Of a stretch of 64,000 nt of DNA, positions 24,571 to 36,619 are shown in pieces; position 1 is the first letter of the stretch, and every line of letters starts with the position of its first letter. The stretch is from Cordilura impudica (lineage: Eukaryota > Arthropoda > Insecta > Diptera > Scathophagidae), in NCBI GenBank assembly GCA_963682025.1, contig OY821520.1, positions 185,671,758 to 185,735,757 on the forward strand. Direction: 5' to 3'. The position numbers were made by a program, and so were the translations under genes. The notes under the pieces are model-generated. The model did not search any database. It was not told the DNA's origin and worked only from the letters and a program-made list of their open reading frames with translations.

Positions 24571-24640
24571 CAAATAACTAGGAAGTTATATTAGCTCTAA
24601 GTCGACTATATGGCACCCTACACATCGTATTGAACATTAC
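24571..24640 (+). repeat. Family C repeat, 5' fragment
   Basis: 'aggaagttatattagctc...gtcgactatatggcaccctac' follows the order of the family C 5' end (acaagtaag...tatagtcgg...gactatacgatacccta). It is preceded at 24508-24560 by a fragment of a C/D 3' region (ggacggatgg...cgactcagaaagtgatt). Confidence 0.5.
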
Positions 24641-24786
24641 TCGATTACAAAATAAAAAAAATTCTTCTAAATATATTAATAATAAATAAACATAATTATT
24701 AATTGCAAATATTTAGTAGATCATATTTTTTTTTCAAAACAAGTATATGTGCAATATTAGTGCAAAAAATCTTAATTCGAACACAC

Positions 24787-24830
24787 TCAAGTAAGAGTGT
24801 TAAATTCGTTTGTACCACCTGTCTCTTTAA
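24787..24830 (+). repeat. Family D repeat, 5' fragment
   Basis: 'caagtaagagtgttaaattc' matches the start of the complete family D copy at 38899, but the palindrome that should follow is degraded. Confidence 0.55.
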
Positions 24831-25489
24831 CTCAACGTTAACCTTTAATTTTTAACACCACTTACATTTTTAGTTAATGGTTTTTCGTTATTATAATTTC
24901 TTATTTTTTTGGTTTTAAGACATAAATGATTTTTTCAATAAAAAAATTTAAACTTTATCTGAAAAATTTAATTATTTTTCTATTACTAGAGTTAGCTTTC
25001 CATTGCTGGGTATGCATAAATGAGAAAATAAATCGGCTACATCCCACCGCAACTGAGTAACAGATATTCGTCTATGACATTTTTTAGTTGGCTGGGCCAG
25101 ATAAAACCCAAGATTTGATTTAATTTTATTAGCAGTAGTTTTTTATTTCAATGCTTTAATGTATACTAATGTAATTAATGTACTAATATTTAAGAATGAA
25201 AAATTGACTAAGATGATTAGTCCGGCAAGCAAATATTAGGCGTCGTCAAGCTGGCTTTTTGCCACTCGACTATGACATATGAGCACGTGGAGTATAACCA
25301 TACATACACACTCATGAAGCAAATGCTGCAAACATAACGACCTTAGCAATAACAACAATTACAGCTATGATACAATAACATGAACAATATATATTTTCAT
25401 TGGAATCTCGGGACAGATTGAAACGATTTTGATGACTTTGAATAGAAACCTGCACAGGATTTCAGTTAATCATTTTCACTATATATGAG

Positions 25490-25670
25490 CTCCCCAGCTA
25501 ACCTATTGACGGCGCTACCGCGATATTCACAGAAGGACAGACACATCGTTATATAAATCCCAGTTAATAAAAGGATCAACAATATATATTGTTTGGGGTC
25601 CATATTTTTTTTATTTATTACAAACGGAATGAACAAACTCTATACACCCTCTGCATACTGGTGTGAACGT
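25490..25670 (+). repeat. Family D repeat, 3' fragment
   Basis: 'cagaaggacagacacatcgttatat', 'ggggtcc...ttacaaacggaatgaacaaactc' and 'ccctctgcatactggtgtga' parallel the 3' half of the family D copy at 38899-39393 in the same order. Confidence 0.45.
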
Positions 25671-25720
25671 ACTTTAAAACACCGGTATGGCTCATCTGTA
25701 TTCCATATTAATGAAAACTA

Positions 25721-26066
25721 GCAGATTCCAGCGCTCGAAACTCGAACGCAATTTCTAGGTAACTTTTTTTCAACTTACGCAATTCACAAATCAACACTTT
25801 TTTGGTTTATTATTATTATGAATGAAGATAAAACACGTTAGCAAATTTAATAAACACACACATAGCATATGTATAATTTTATTATGTGTTAGTAGCAACT
25901 TTAAATGCAATTTACTCAAAATAAAGGAAAAAAATTTAAAATCTGTAAATCTGGTGAACATCTAAAAAGAAATACCTTTCAAATAATATACGCTTGGTCA
26001 AAATCGGGATAAAACGGTACAACAAAACATCGGTAACAAAAAATCGCCTATCCTATTAATATTATA
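25721..26066 (+). repeat. Repeat E, solo copy
   Basis: About 345 bp from TA+GCAGATTCCAGCGCTCGAA to 'cctattaatattatag'. The same sequence occurs at 39671-40008 (plus) and inverted at 42447-42801, where the two copies look like long TIRs of a Tc1-like transposon. Here it stands alone. The inner block 'ttggtcaaaatcgggataaa' is best conserved. Confidence 0.7.
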
Positions 26067-29000
26067 GATATTACGAAATATGTTTATCTTTGAAAACACT
26101 TACAAATAAAAAGTTACTGTCTCCGGCTATCGCTAATATTTAGATGGTGGCAACCAGAGATTAAAACTGATAAAGAAATTTTATTTAAAAAAATACGCGT
26201 TTTTTATGTAAATATTTGCCTTTGGGATCCATATAATAAATACCCAGTAGTTTAAAGGATTGTTTTTTTTCTAATTTTTGTTTTATTTTCTTTTTCTCTC
26301 TATGTCTGTTATTCTACACCAAACTACACCTGTAACTGTTTGTGTTCACTGTCAAAAAGACACGCGCTAATGACGGCTCTTCTTATTGATTTCTATAAAA
26401 AAATATGGAGTTTGTTAATTTAGGACAAAACAAGCTGTTTTTTATACCGTATTTTTATTAAATTAAAATAAAATAAAATAACAGGTGATTTTGCTGAGCA
26501 ACAGGATAACTGGTTTTCTCACTTTAAATGGGACAGGCAGGATCTTATACTGATATCAATAATTAATTTTTTTGCGTTTTCCTTTTCGATTTCAACCACT
26601 ACTAATGTTTCAATGAACTGGAATTTGAAAAATTTAAATGGCTCATTGAGAAAAAAACATGTTTTCCTTAAAAACTCATACATCATTCTTGTTGTGGAAT
26701 GTTATAGTATTTAGACATTAAGGATTTTTAAAAGATGTTCTTGTTTCAAGCCTCGCTTAAATTTAATTGTAAACATTTGAAAATCATTTTGAAATACATA
26801 ATGTCCTCTTTATTTATATCTGTATGTAAGATCATACATATTTCCGTCTCTTTATTATCTTAAAACATGCAGTATATTAATGTAATTTTTTTTTTTTTTG
26901 TTTTTAATTAATGTTTAGTAATTATTCTTTTATAACAGATTCAGTTAAGCATTACGTATAATTTAAAAATAAATATTTAATATGTAATTTTTTTTTTAAT
27001 AAGAGCAATTTTATGCAAAAACTAAAACTCATAATAATTATGAATTATTAAGGTTTTTAGGTCGTTTTCCATATGCAGCATTTTCTTAAAAAGGAAAGCC
27101 TGAAAATTTATGCACATATTTATGGCCAGACAACACACATATTGCGTGTCCTACTTCTGGAATCAACAACTGGTCTTGAATATATTTTTCCTCATACAAT
27201 TTTTACATTACTCAAACTTATAAATATCATCCCGTGCAGACCTTTTTTTATTTTTTGTTAAAACTTCTTGTTGTTTGGCGTGAACTTAAATATTGCATGA
27301 AAAATCACCAAAATCGTTATTTCAAGCATTCAACAATATGATCATATTCCTTTTAATCTACTCGTACAACTACTATGCTATCCTTCCTTAGACCATTCAT
27401 ACAAATCGTCCGTCAGTTGCAGCGAAGCGAAAAACTTGTTTCACAACATTTGCATGCAGTGTTGGCTTAACCCCAAAAATAATTATTATTTTTATAATGT
27501 ATTCGTCTTGTTAAGCCGACCGGCCATATGTTGAATTGTGCAAAACGTTTAAAATTTTTCATATCATTTTTATAGACCAATTCTAATAAAAGTATAATAC
27601 AGTTAAATAAAATACTATTTTAAGTTTGGTAAACAGCATGAAAATTGCTCAGGAAAGGATATAAGGTATATATGTGTTTGTTAAAACTAAAAATTACAAA
27701 AAGAGTAGTACTGCTTACTCTCTTCATATTTAAGAGAATCTCTCTAAAACTAATAAATTTTACAGAGTAACAAACTTAAGAGTTATTTAGTAGTTTAATT
27801 AGTAATTTCTCTTTTATAAAAGAGAGTTCCCCTAATGCTTATTAGTTATGTGGAACGAACGCGTACTTGAGTTTGAAATTTTGTTAAATAAGAGATTGCA
27901 TGTTGTTAATGGAAAAATAAATTGTAAGGAATTATCATCATTTGAGGTTATTTGTGTAAGCAAGTGTTTTAAGGGGGGTAAGGTTTTAAAACCTTTCTTT
28001 GCATTTCTCTTTCTGAATGCACAGCATGTCGAGAGTCTTGTGTCAAAATTTCAAGTAAATCGGAGCAAAACTTAAGAAGAAACAGCGCTTCCAGCGACGG
28101 TATATCGTATATAAATCAGTTTTTCAAAAACTTTAAATCGATTTTCTCGCAAATAAATGTTCGAAGCCCGTGAACATCATAACTCAAAATCTACTTGCCC
28201 GATTCTTTTGAAAATGTACACACTATATCTACACATAAATTACCAGGTAACGAAGAGTTTTTTTTTTTTTTTTAATTTCCATTCTCTTCCCCATTTTTTA
28301 ACAACAAATTCCCGAAATTTTATAGCAAAAATCGTGTTTTTCACTTCAAAATGCTGACAAAAATAAAAAAATTAAAAAAACTCTTCGTGATTACATGTCA
28401 CCTTTTAAACACATTTAGATTTTTTTATTTCACATGAACCGGTAACGAGTTATAATGTTTACCGCAAAACAATAACGCCTCCGGAGATTCGCTGTCACGG
28501 ACTTATTTATTCAAATTTTTAATTGAAAATTTTTTCAAATATTCTTCAAATGCTATGCTATAACGTGTAGTTATATGAAATAAATAATCCAACATTCTTC
28601 ATATCTTCACAAAAAAATTATGAAAATATGAATTTTTTTAACTTTTAAAACCTGTGACACTAGAATATCGAACCCTGACCATGAAAATATGGCAATAGCT
28701 TAAATGACATGATATTTGATATTAGTTTTTTGATAAAAAGAAATTGCCATATTAACTACCAGTTCGTCAATACAATTGATTTTCTAATTTAAATGGCACC
28801 AACAACCGAAGTTTTTGAATACAACAAATATTTTTGTTACTTAAAATCGTTAACACTCAAAACTTTTTTTATAAATATAGTTTTTCATATCGGACAAAAA
28901 AATTGTTTACAATCACAAAAATATTTCAATGATGACTACAATAATTTATTGTTACTAGTGGATAAAAAAATATATTTGTTAATAAATTACATAGTACGCG

Positions 29001-29090
29001 TTATAATTTTAAACTTAAACTTTTTTTGTTTTTCCTACACTCAATATATTCTTTTCCATACACAAATTTACGTTTTTTTCCTCCTTTTAT
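26067..29090. other. No recognised gene; A/T-run hairpin at about 28247-28394
   Basis: AT-rich. 'taacgaagagttttttt' (~28248) and 'aaaaaactcttcgtgatta' (~28373) form an inverted repeat and may mark a small MITE. Open stretches of 62-100 codons here have no family motif. Confidence 0.35.
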
Positions 29091-29094
29091 TTTA

Positions 29095-29320
29095 AATCGT
29101 AGTGTGTGTTTGTACGCCGATAAAGCTTTGGATAGATTTTTAACACTTTTCCCATGATCCAATCGAACTGAAACTTTGCAGGCAGACTCACGCGACGATA
29201 AAAATGATCTAACAAATTTTCGTAACAAAAATTTAATTATAGTATCATTTTGGATTTTTCGAAATTTAACGTTTTTTATTTTCAGTCATTCAATTATTTA
29301 ATTACAAGATGGTAAACTTA
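29095..29320 (-). repeat. Dispersed repeat family F/G, copy
   Basis: The reverse complement shares the order 'gactgaaaat', 'ttcgaaaaatccaaaat', 'agatcatttttatcgtcgc', 'gagtctgcctgc', 'gggaaaagNgttaaaaat' with 55880-56060. That copy ends in the 'cgagttaaa.gaaagg' tail also seen in family G. Confidence 0.6.
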
Positions 29321-29344
29321 ACTAATTTTTATGTGTTAGTTTTT

Positions 29345-29766
29345 TTATACTCTATACCACCATGTGGTTAGGGAATAATCACTTTCAGAATCACTTTGTG
29401 AGTCAATTCAGCGATATCTGTCCGTCTGTCCGTCTGTGTGTCTATGTAAACCTTGTACTCAAACTACGCAAATATGAATATATTTTGATGAAATTTAGTA
29501 TATGAGCCTCTATCAGCCATGGCAAACGCTGTTGAAATTGGTGAAAATCGGTGCATGTTCAGACCTAGTCCCAATACAAATGACCCCTATGAGATCGACT
29601 TAAATTGCCATAAAATCCCAATTATCATATAGATCTTAGTGAAACTGGGTTTGTGTGTGTTAATTACATCCATTAATCAGAAGTCCAAAAATAAAATATA
29701 TAGGACAATTCCTAACCATAGCCCCATATAAAGCTGCTTCCTGATCCCCACTTAAACCTATGGAAA
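29345..29766 (-). repeat. Family C repeat, 5'-truncated, minus orientation
   Basis: Starts with the reverse complement of the family C 3' end (ttatactctataccaccatg) and runs to 'cccacttaaacctatgg'. It ends about 20 bp from a plus-oriented C copy, making an inverted pair. Confidence 0.75.
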
Positions 29767-29784
29767 ACGTAAGGAAAGGACAAA

Positions 29785-30328
29785 GTAAAAAAGAAAGGAA
29801 ATTATAATCGCTATAGATCGACTGTGCGATACCCTATATCATGAGTTTAGAGAAATGGTCTTAGGTCCAACTAATTTTTTGCAAAAACATATACAAACCA
29901 AATTTGAGAAAAATCTGTGCAATATTTTTGGTTTTTGATACATATAAGTGAAGATCGGGAAGCAGCTTTATATGGGGGGCTATGACTAACAATTGTCCTA
30001 TAAGCCCAATTCGACCGAGATCTATACGATAATGTGGATTTTATGGTAATCTAAGTCGATCTCATAGGAGTCATTTGTATGGGGACCAGGTCTGAACATG
30101 CACCATTTTTCAACAATTTCAATAACGTTTGTCCTATGTTGACATGGGCACACAGATGGCAGTCTGACAGACGGAGAGACAGACGGACAGATGGACGGAC
30201 GGACGAACGGACGGACGGACGGACGGACGGACGCTAAATCGACTCAGAAAGTGATTTTGTGTCAATCGGATAATAAAGAAATTTCTTTGGTAGTTACAAA
30301 CATCAGCAAAAATTGGTATAGGGTATAA
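29785..30328 (+). repeat. Family C repeat, nearly complete, with (GGAC)n
   Basis: Begins 'gacaaagtaaaaaagaaagg', then 'cgataccctatatcatg', and ends 'ttggtatagggtataa' at 30328. It has an internal deletion near 29865 and an expanded GGAC/GGAT run at about 30171-30233. The opposite-strand open stretch across the run encodes low-complexity sequence and is not a gene. Confidence 0.75.
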
Positions 30329-31690
30329 AAACATATTGCACAAGTTATTCTCAAATTTGGTTTGTATATATTTTTCCAAAAAATATGTGACTTAATCAAA
30401 TATGGTCAGGATCACTACACTTTTCTTCCTTGTTATCAATAAAGACTCACTCATTAAATTTAGCTCAAGTGAGGATAATATTATCATCAACAAAATATCA
30501 CAAACTAAAGATAATACATATAATTATTAACTTTGATATTTGCCAAAAAAATATAAATCCCTTTGTCATATTAAAAGCGACTTTAACATAGATATTCGAA
30601 TATTTCTTAGTTGAGTATGGTACAACATTTGTACTAATTTTTAGTGTTTCTTAATAGAAGATGCCATATATTAAAAATTTTGGAAAAACAAAAAAGGAGG
30701 TTTTTTTAAAAGTGGTCCAGCTAACTAATGGATATCACTAGAACCGTGATTTATTTGGGAATCACTATAAACCTTCACTTATTTTTATGAGACCCAAAAA
30801 ACATCGTTTTTTCTGTTGCATCCTCATATCTACTCTTAATAAATATATTATATTAAACCATAACAGTTTCCAAAATTCATTGTATCATAAATAATCCCCT
30901 ACGGATATAAAACACTTGGAAAAAAATTGATCTACATACGAGTATTAATAGTCTATCAGCTGTCTATCAAACATGAGTATGTGAACCGTATTTTTTTGCA
31001 ATAAATATTTCCTTAAAATACAATATTTATTCAAGACTTAAGTTACACATGTCAATAAACATAAAAATGCAATTCATAGATATCAAAACGTAAAAATAAG
31101 AAAGATATTTAAGATGCGAAAAAAAACAATCTCACTATTAACATAAAAGATTAATGAAGCCGAAAGAAAAGAAATCGTAATAATAATTGAAACATTTCCC
31201 AAGTGCAGAATACAATAGGAAACTAAGTAGAAACATTTTGCGACATCCTTTCAATGGGAAACATGCGAAAAAAAGTACACACGCACACTCGCATGCATAC
31301 AATATAGATAAAGGATGATACTTAACAGCTTACGCTTCACTTGACATCAGGAAACCCTTTCGTTGCTTTAAAGAAAACCATTGCATAAATTTAATGTAAA
31401 TTTCAAGCCAAAAAAGAAAAAATAATCGTTATTGTCAGGAAAAGATCATTAACACTCAACAGTTACAATGCTAAATGTTTCATATAGAATAAATTTAAAA
31501 AGGATATGCAAAAGTTTTAAGTCTGGCAAATAATGATACGATGACAATAAATATACAAAGCAAGTAAAAAATGTGAATATCCTTTTGGGTAACTGTGATA
31601 TAGAAAAATGTCTATTTAAATGTTTGGGTTGGTGTTAGACATGAAAATTATAATGTTACACTAATCAACGAAAGCAAAAAATGTAAAAGA
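30329..31690. other. No recognised gene
   Basis: AT-rich with no supported feature. A (CAT)n run follows at 31696-31721. Confidence 0.4.
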
Positions 31691-31695
31691 TTTCA

Positions 31696-31721
31696 TCATC
31701 ATCATCATCATCATCATTATC
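31696..31721. repeat. (CAT)n microsatellite
   Basis: Eight to nine CAT/ATC units in an otherwise AT-rich stretch. Confidence 0.9.
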
Positions 31722-31778
31722 ACCATTTAGTAAAATGGGGGGGATGTTTGCATGGTACATAATTTATAAAATATCTAT

Positions 31779-31803
31779 AGTGGCGAGCAAATGTGTTTGA
31801 ATG
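31779..31803 (+). repeat. Tc1-type end word, left member of a distant inverted pair
   Basis: 'agtggcgagcaaatgtgttt' is the near-inverse of 'aaacgcttttgctcgccact' at 42897-42916, which is followed by TA. Both look like Tc1/mariner termini but lie 11 kb apart, so they may be two independent ends. Confidence 0.35.
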
Positions 31804-32010
31804 TTGGTGAGTTTGGTACAAAAATATCAATAAAATTGTTACTTGTATGAGGTAATTCTGTTATAAATTTATTAAATTTTTTTATTTATTTATCACACAA
31901 CACTGTAAAAAGAAATAAGAAAAACATATTTTAGTTGTAGTGGACGAACGCAACATGTGTCTATTCGAACACTTTTGCATCTTGTCGTTTATTTCTCTTT
32001 GATTAGATTA

Positions 32011-32250
32011 TTATAGAGGGTATCGAAAAATGTATTTGCGACCTCAGAACAACTCTAGTCGAAATAGCAATATCCGTCCGTCTGTCTGTCTGTCTGATTG
32101 AAATCACACCCATTCACAATATAAATCATTTAACCAGGTAAAATTAGAATAATATTATTTGTCATTATTTCCAGCAGGTTGGTATTGAATTTGGAGCTTC
32201 TAGGCCCAATAGCTGAGCAATGAAGTACGTAAAAGTAAAGATACTCCGAT
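32011..32250 (-). repeat. Family D repeat fragment, minus orientation
   Basis: Begins 'atagagggtatcgaaaaatg' and includes 'tgtatttgcgacc', the CCGTCTGT run at 32076-32092, 'tttaaccaggtaaa' and 'cattatttccagcaggttg'. These are the reverse complements of blocks at 39130-39340 in the complete D copy, and they occur in the expected order. Confidence 0.6.
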
Positions 32251-32312
32251 AAAATTTCATATAAAAAATTACAAATAGTTAAAAATGTTTATACGTAAGA
32301 GAACATCTGTAT

Positions 32313-32475
32313 TAGGGTGCGCCCTATACGTATGGGCCAATTTTTTTTTTCAAAGTTTGGATTGTAACTCCCACCAGAAATGTTCTCTGTACCAAGAAGA
32401 TACTTTGTGGAAAGTTATAGGCAGATTGCAAAAGGAGAAGGCGCGCCGCAACCGCCCACAAGTTGTCAAAATTTT
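32313..32475 (+). repeat. Left TIR of element B
   Basis: Pairs with 37893-38013 plus 38804-38817. The shared GC-rich block 'ggcg.gccgca.ccgccc' (32438-32457) is conspicuous in this AT-rich setting. Confidence 0.7.
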
Positions 32476-32925
32476 TTTAATTCATATAGAAGAACTAGAA
32501 ATGCTGAGTTGACGGTTGGCTTACGAAATATTCTGACAATTTTTTGGTGGATTATAGTAAATTTATTTGTTCTGAGTGTAAAAACGTCCTTAAAATTATA
32601 AAAAGACTGCGGTTTTTAAAGTTACGCAAGTTTTTCATACACATGCTCAGACATATATTGATTTTAACAGTTATTATCAAAATGAGTAAAGTTTTTCGTT
32701 TGGAAGGTAAGACAACGGATAAAAAATGCATATTAAATAAAAGTTTTAAATTTTTAATTTTTAAACAAAACGGTGAGTCCCCCAATTAAAGCGTTCTTTG
32801 ATTAAATCAATTATTTCACTTGTGAAATAGTACTGGTGTCAGAAAGTTAAAAAGTAAAATTGTTAATTAAACAAATAAAAAAATAAAAACAAATAAGTTT
32901 GTGATATTAAAGAAAATATAAACAA

Positions 32926-33495
32926 AACAAGTAAGAAAATTATAGTCGGTCTAGACCTACTATATGATACCCTATACCATGCGTTTAGAGACCCTATATC
33001 ATAGGCCCAACTAACTGGACATAGAAAATAAGCATAAACCAAATTTGAGTGGGATTTTTATTAATTTTTTTGGCTGCAGATATGAAATAGTTCATATCGG
33101 ATGCTATATCTATATGGGGACTAGGTCCAAAAATGGACCGATGCTGACTATGTTTGGTAAAGTCCCTTGTATTTTGCAAAAATATATACAAACAAAATTT
33201 GAGAAGAATCAGTGCAATATTTTTGTTTTTTGATAGATTAAAGTGAAGATCGGGAAGCAGCTGTATATGGGGCCTATGACTAAGAGTTGTCCCATAGGAA
33301 TCAATACTCATTAATGGATGTAATAAATGCATACAAACCCAATTTGAGTAAGATCTATATGGCCATTTGGATCTTATGGCAATTTATGTCGATTTCATAG
33401 GGGTCATTTGTATAAAATAAAAGCTTATATATAAATTTCTTCTTATAAATTTCGTCAATATATATTCATATACCACATAGTGGTATAGTGTATAA
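32926..33495 (+). repeat. Family C repeat (copy C1) inside element B
   Basis: Starts 'aacaagtaagaaaattatag' and ends 'tggtatagtgtataa'. Most of the 3' half, including the GGAC run, is deleted. It lies between the left TIR and the first readable transposase exon of element B. Confidence 0.85.
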
Positions 33496-34951
33496 TGAAC
33501 ACAAGAGAAAAAGAATAAGTGTATCTTCTCGGCTATGATGCTAGCCAAATAATAGGTGCCAAGCTGTCTTCTAATGCTCAAGTTTTGCGTGTATTGTTTA
33601 ATAACATGAGGAAGGTAAAGCTAGAACTTCGTGCTTATCTTGTAGTAAAAGAGGTAGAAGTTTGATGGAACAAAGCACGAATCCCAATAAGATCTACTGA
33701 TAAATGTGTTCTAAAGGTAGAAGGTTTATATTTAGAATGGAGAAATATACAGGAAAGCTCGAAACGCCAAACATTACAGCAGGAGAAACGAGAGAAGGAT
33801 TTTGTTGATAAATTTGACGATTTGTTTGACGTTGCTCATTCTAATGCATTGGATATGATCTCTTTAGCGGAAGATACGATTTTTTTAATAAATCAAAGAA
33901 AAAAGGGAAGACCTGGAGCAATGATAGGTAGTGACTGCAAATTGGCAAAAAAAAAAAGAAAAAGCCAAATCGATTCGAGAGAAGAATAAACAACGTTTTC
34001 AAGAAAAACATACGGTCGTATTGCAAGGTAAATATTAAAGTTAAAGTGTGCTTTGTACTAATTTATATTTTAAAAATGATAATTCTATATTTTTGTAAAA
34101 GTATTTTATTTTTGTAAAACTACATTGTGTGTTCCCATATTTCTTAAACGATTTTGTAGGCGAATATGACAACTTTGAATCCCAGTCAAGTGACGAAGAG
34201 GCTATTGACAATTACGAAATTTGAAAAAATTCCACACCCAATGTATGACCCAGTACTTCAAGAAAAAAAAAAGAGGTCGACAAAATTTTATAACACCAAA
34301 GCTAGTATCAGTTATAGATAAGTGTAAAGTAAGTGATCGCGATGCCGTTCGAATTCTAATAGCAACTGCTCACGCTTTGCACCATGACGTAAATGATTTA
34401 GTAATAAATGCCACTTCAATCCGCCGGTCACGTACGAAGTTTCGTTTTGATGCAGACAAGAACATTCATGAAACGTTTCAAAAGAAACATATTACAGCAG
34501 TAACTGTTCATTGGGATGGTAAAATGTTGCCATCATTAATGGGATGAGAACGAGTCGATCGTCTTCTTGTAATTATATCTTTTGATGGAACTGAGCAGTA
34601 AATCGGGATTCCGGCGATAAGTTCAGGTACGGGAAAACAGCAAGCAGCGGCTGTCTTTGATTTACTTAAACAATGGGAGCTCGATGAAAAAGTTAAAGCT
34701 CTGTAGTTCGATACAACCGCAGCAAATACAGGCAGGATTCAAGGTGCGTGTGTGCTTTTGGAACAAACACTCAACAAAGATCTTCTGTACTACCCATGTC
34801 GTCATCACATATTTGAAATACTTTTGCGGAGCGTATTTGAAGCAAAAATGTCAACATCTTCTGGTCCCACTGTCAAAATATTTCAAAGATTCAGGGATGA
34901 CTGGAGTAAGGTAGATAAAAGTAATTTTAAATCTGGTTTTGAAGACATATA

Positions 34952-36619
34952 CTGTGAGCGTCAAAATAAAGTAAACACCACAAATTATTTAAAAAAAATA
35001 TTTATTATATTTATATAAACAATGATATATAAAAAATAACATTGCATAATTACGTACTAATTAAAGTAGATTTGAATTCATCAAAACAGTGAAATAAAAA
35101 TAAAAGGACGTTAGAATTTAATTCAATTTTTATTCAAATATACCAATTTTTACGCGTCAAAATAAAGTAAACAGTGGCATCATCCTTATGTGAAAAATCC
35201 TGTAATTGTGAAAGTGGTGACAGCTCCATAATAATTTCTTTGTTTAAACGTATAACGGAAAAGTACCGTACCAAATAATTATCAATCACAAAGTGTATCA
35301 GCAAAAAAGAATTACTTGTAACGTTAAATAGTCAACAATTTACAATGGGAAGACAAACTTCAATTGAGACGCGTGAAATCATAAAAGATTTACATAAAAA
35401 ATGCAAATCTTTGCGTGAAATAAGTAAAATTGTTGGAAGACATCATTGCACAATAAAAAAAAAAATTCATCGACAAACAGCCCAAATACAACACCGTAAC
35501 GAATTTGCCTGGCGCAAGGCAACCAAAGCCTCTTACAGACACAGAAATATGAGCTATAGTTAGAGAAGTAAAAGCGAATCAGACTTCCAGTGCTGCAAAA
35601 ATAGCTGAAGATATCATAAAAACTTCCGGTAAGTCAGTAAGCGCTAGCACCATTGGAAGATCACTACACCAAAATGGTTTACATGGTAGAGTACCACGTA
35701 AAAAGACTTATATATCGAAGGTAAACCAAGGTAAGCGTATTAATTTCGCCAAAAAATATATAAATGAGCCTCCAAACTTTTGGAGAAACATTCTTTTCAC
35801 CGGTGAAAGTAAATTTGAAATATTTGGTGTAAAAAAACCTCCAAAGATATGGCACAGCAAGAACGAAGCCTTTAGTGATAAATACGTTATCAAAACAGTA
35901 AAGCATGGGGGAGGCTCCGTAATCGTCTGGGGATGTATGGCGGCATCGGGGGTCGGTAATCTTGTGTTTATCGAATCTACAATGAAAAAGGAAGATTTTC
36001 TTGACATTTTGAAAAACAATGTAGCCCCTAGTGTGGAGAAATTGGGCTTAGCGCAGAGCTGGATATTTCAAGAGGACAATGATCCTAAACACTCCTCCAA
36101 AATTGTGAAGGAGTGGTGCTCTATCGTACTCCGAAAACACTTGATCATCCACCGCAATCCCCAGACCTTAATCCAATTGAGCACTTGTAGGATCATCTCG
36201 ACAAAAAAATTAGAGAAAGGAACATTTCTTGTAAGGATGACCTAAAGGTGGTATTACAGGATGAATGGCGTAAAATTTCACCTGATTTCACAGAAAAACT
36301 TGTTGACTCGATGCCTAGATGATTAGCAGCTGTGATAAAGTCAAAGAGACAACAAACAAAATATTAAATATAAATTTTTAATTATCATTATCAAATCTGT
36401 TTACTTTATTTTGATGCGAAAAAAAACTGGTGTACTTCTTTAAAAAGTGAATTATTTTCTTATGTGCCTTAGTTTTTGTTGTACGTTTTAATGATCTCAA
36501 TTTTGCTTTAATTACCAATTAATTATATAATATTTTTTAAATAAAACTTTGTTAATATAAATATAATAAAAAGAAGTTTAAAACAATATGAGGTGTTTAC
36601 TTTATTTTGACGCTCACAG
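34952..36619 (+). mobile_element. Tc1-like transposon with 223-bp IR/DR termini inside element B
   Basis: 1668 bp between TA dinucleotides at 34950-34951 and 36620-36621. The ends start CTGTGAGCGTCAAAATAAAG. Both TIRs are 223 bp (34952-35174 and 36397-36619), each with outer and inner direct repeats GCGTCAAAATAAAGTAAAC, the IR/DR arrangement known from several Tc1-family elements. It interrupts the element B transposase at 'FEDI', which dates it after B. Confidence 0.9.
35345..36367 (+). pseudogene. Tc1-like (DD34E) transposase, broken
   Basis: Begins MGRQTSIETREIIKDLHKK with a paired helix-turn-helix region (~35345-35500, 'SLREISKIVGRHHCTIKKKI'). A frameshift near 35500 leads to 'QPKPLTDTEI*AIVREVK' with a stop. 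The catalytic core follows: 'NILFTGESKFEIFG' (~35791), where the first catalytic Asp of the usual SDES is Gly; 'HGGGSVIVWGCMAASG'; 'FQEDNDPKH' (second Asp, ~36070). A frameshift near 36120 precedes 'SPDLNPIEHL*' (Glu; the next Trp is a stop) and 'DSMPR*'. Length is near the usual ~340 residues if repaired. Three stops, two frameshifts and loss of a catalytic residue make it inactive. Confidence 0.85.

Noticed and set aside
28793..29095. 100-codon hydrophobic open frame (MAPTTEVFEYNKYF...)
   Set aside because: Very AT-rich, Phe/Ile/Leu/Tyr/Lys-dominated composition expected by chance; no homologue or gene context recognised.
30134..30379. 81-codon minus-strand frame rich in PSVRPSV and SVCLSVC
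   Set aside because: Translation of the (GGAC)n run in a family C repeat; low complexity, not a gene. Similar runs near 38640 and 55655 were rejected for the same reason.
32285..32789. Overlapping frames across the left end of element B
   Set aside because: They cross the transposon terminus and TIR, overlap on both strands, and carry no motif of the B transposase, which starts further right.
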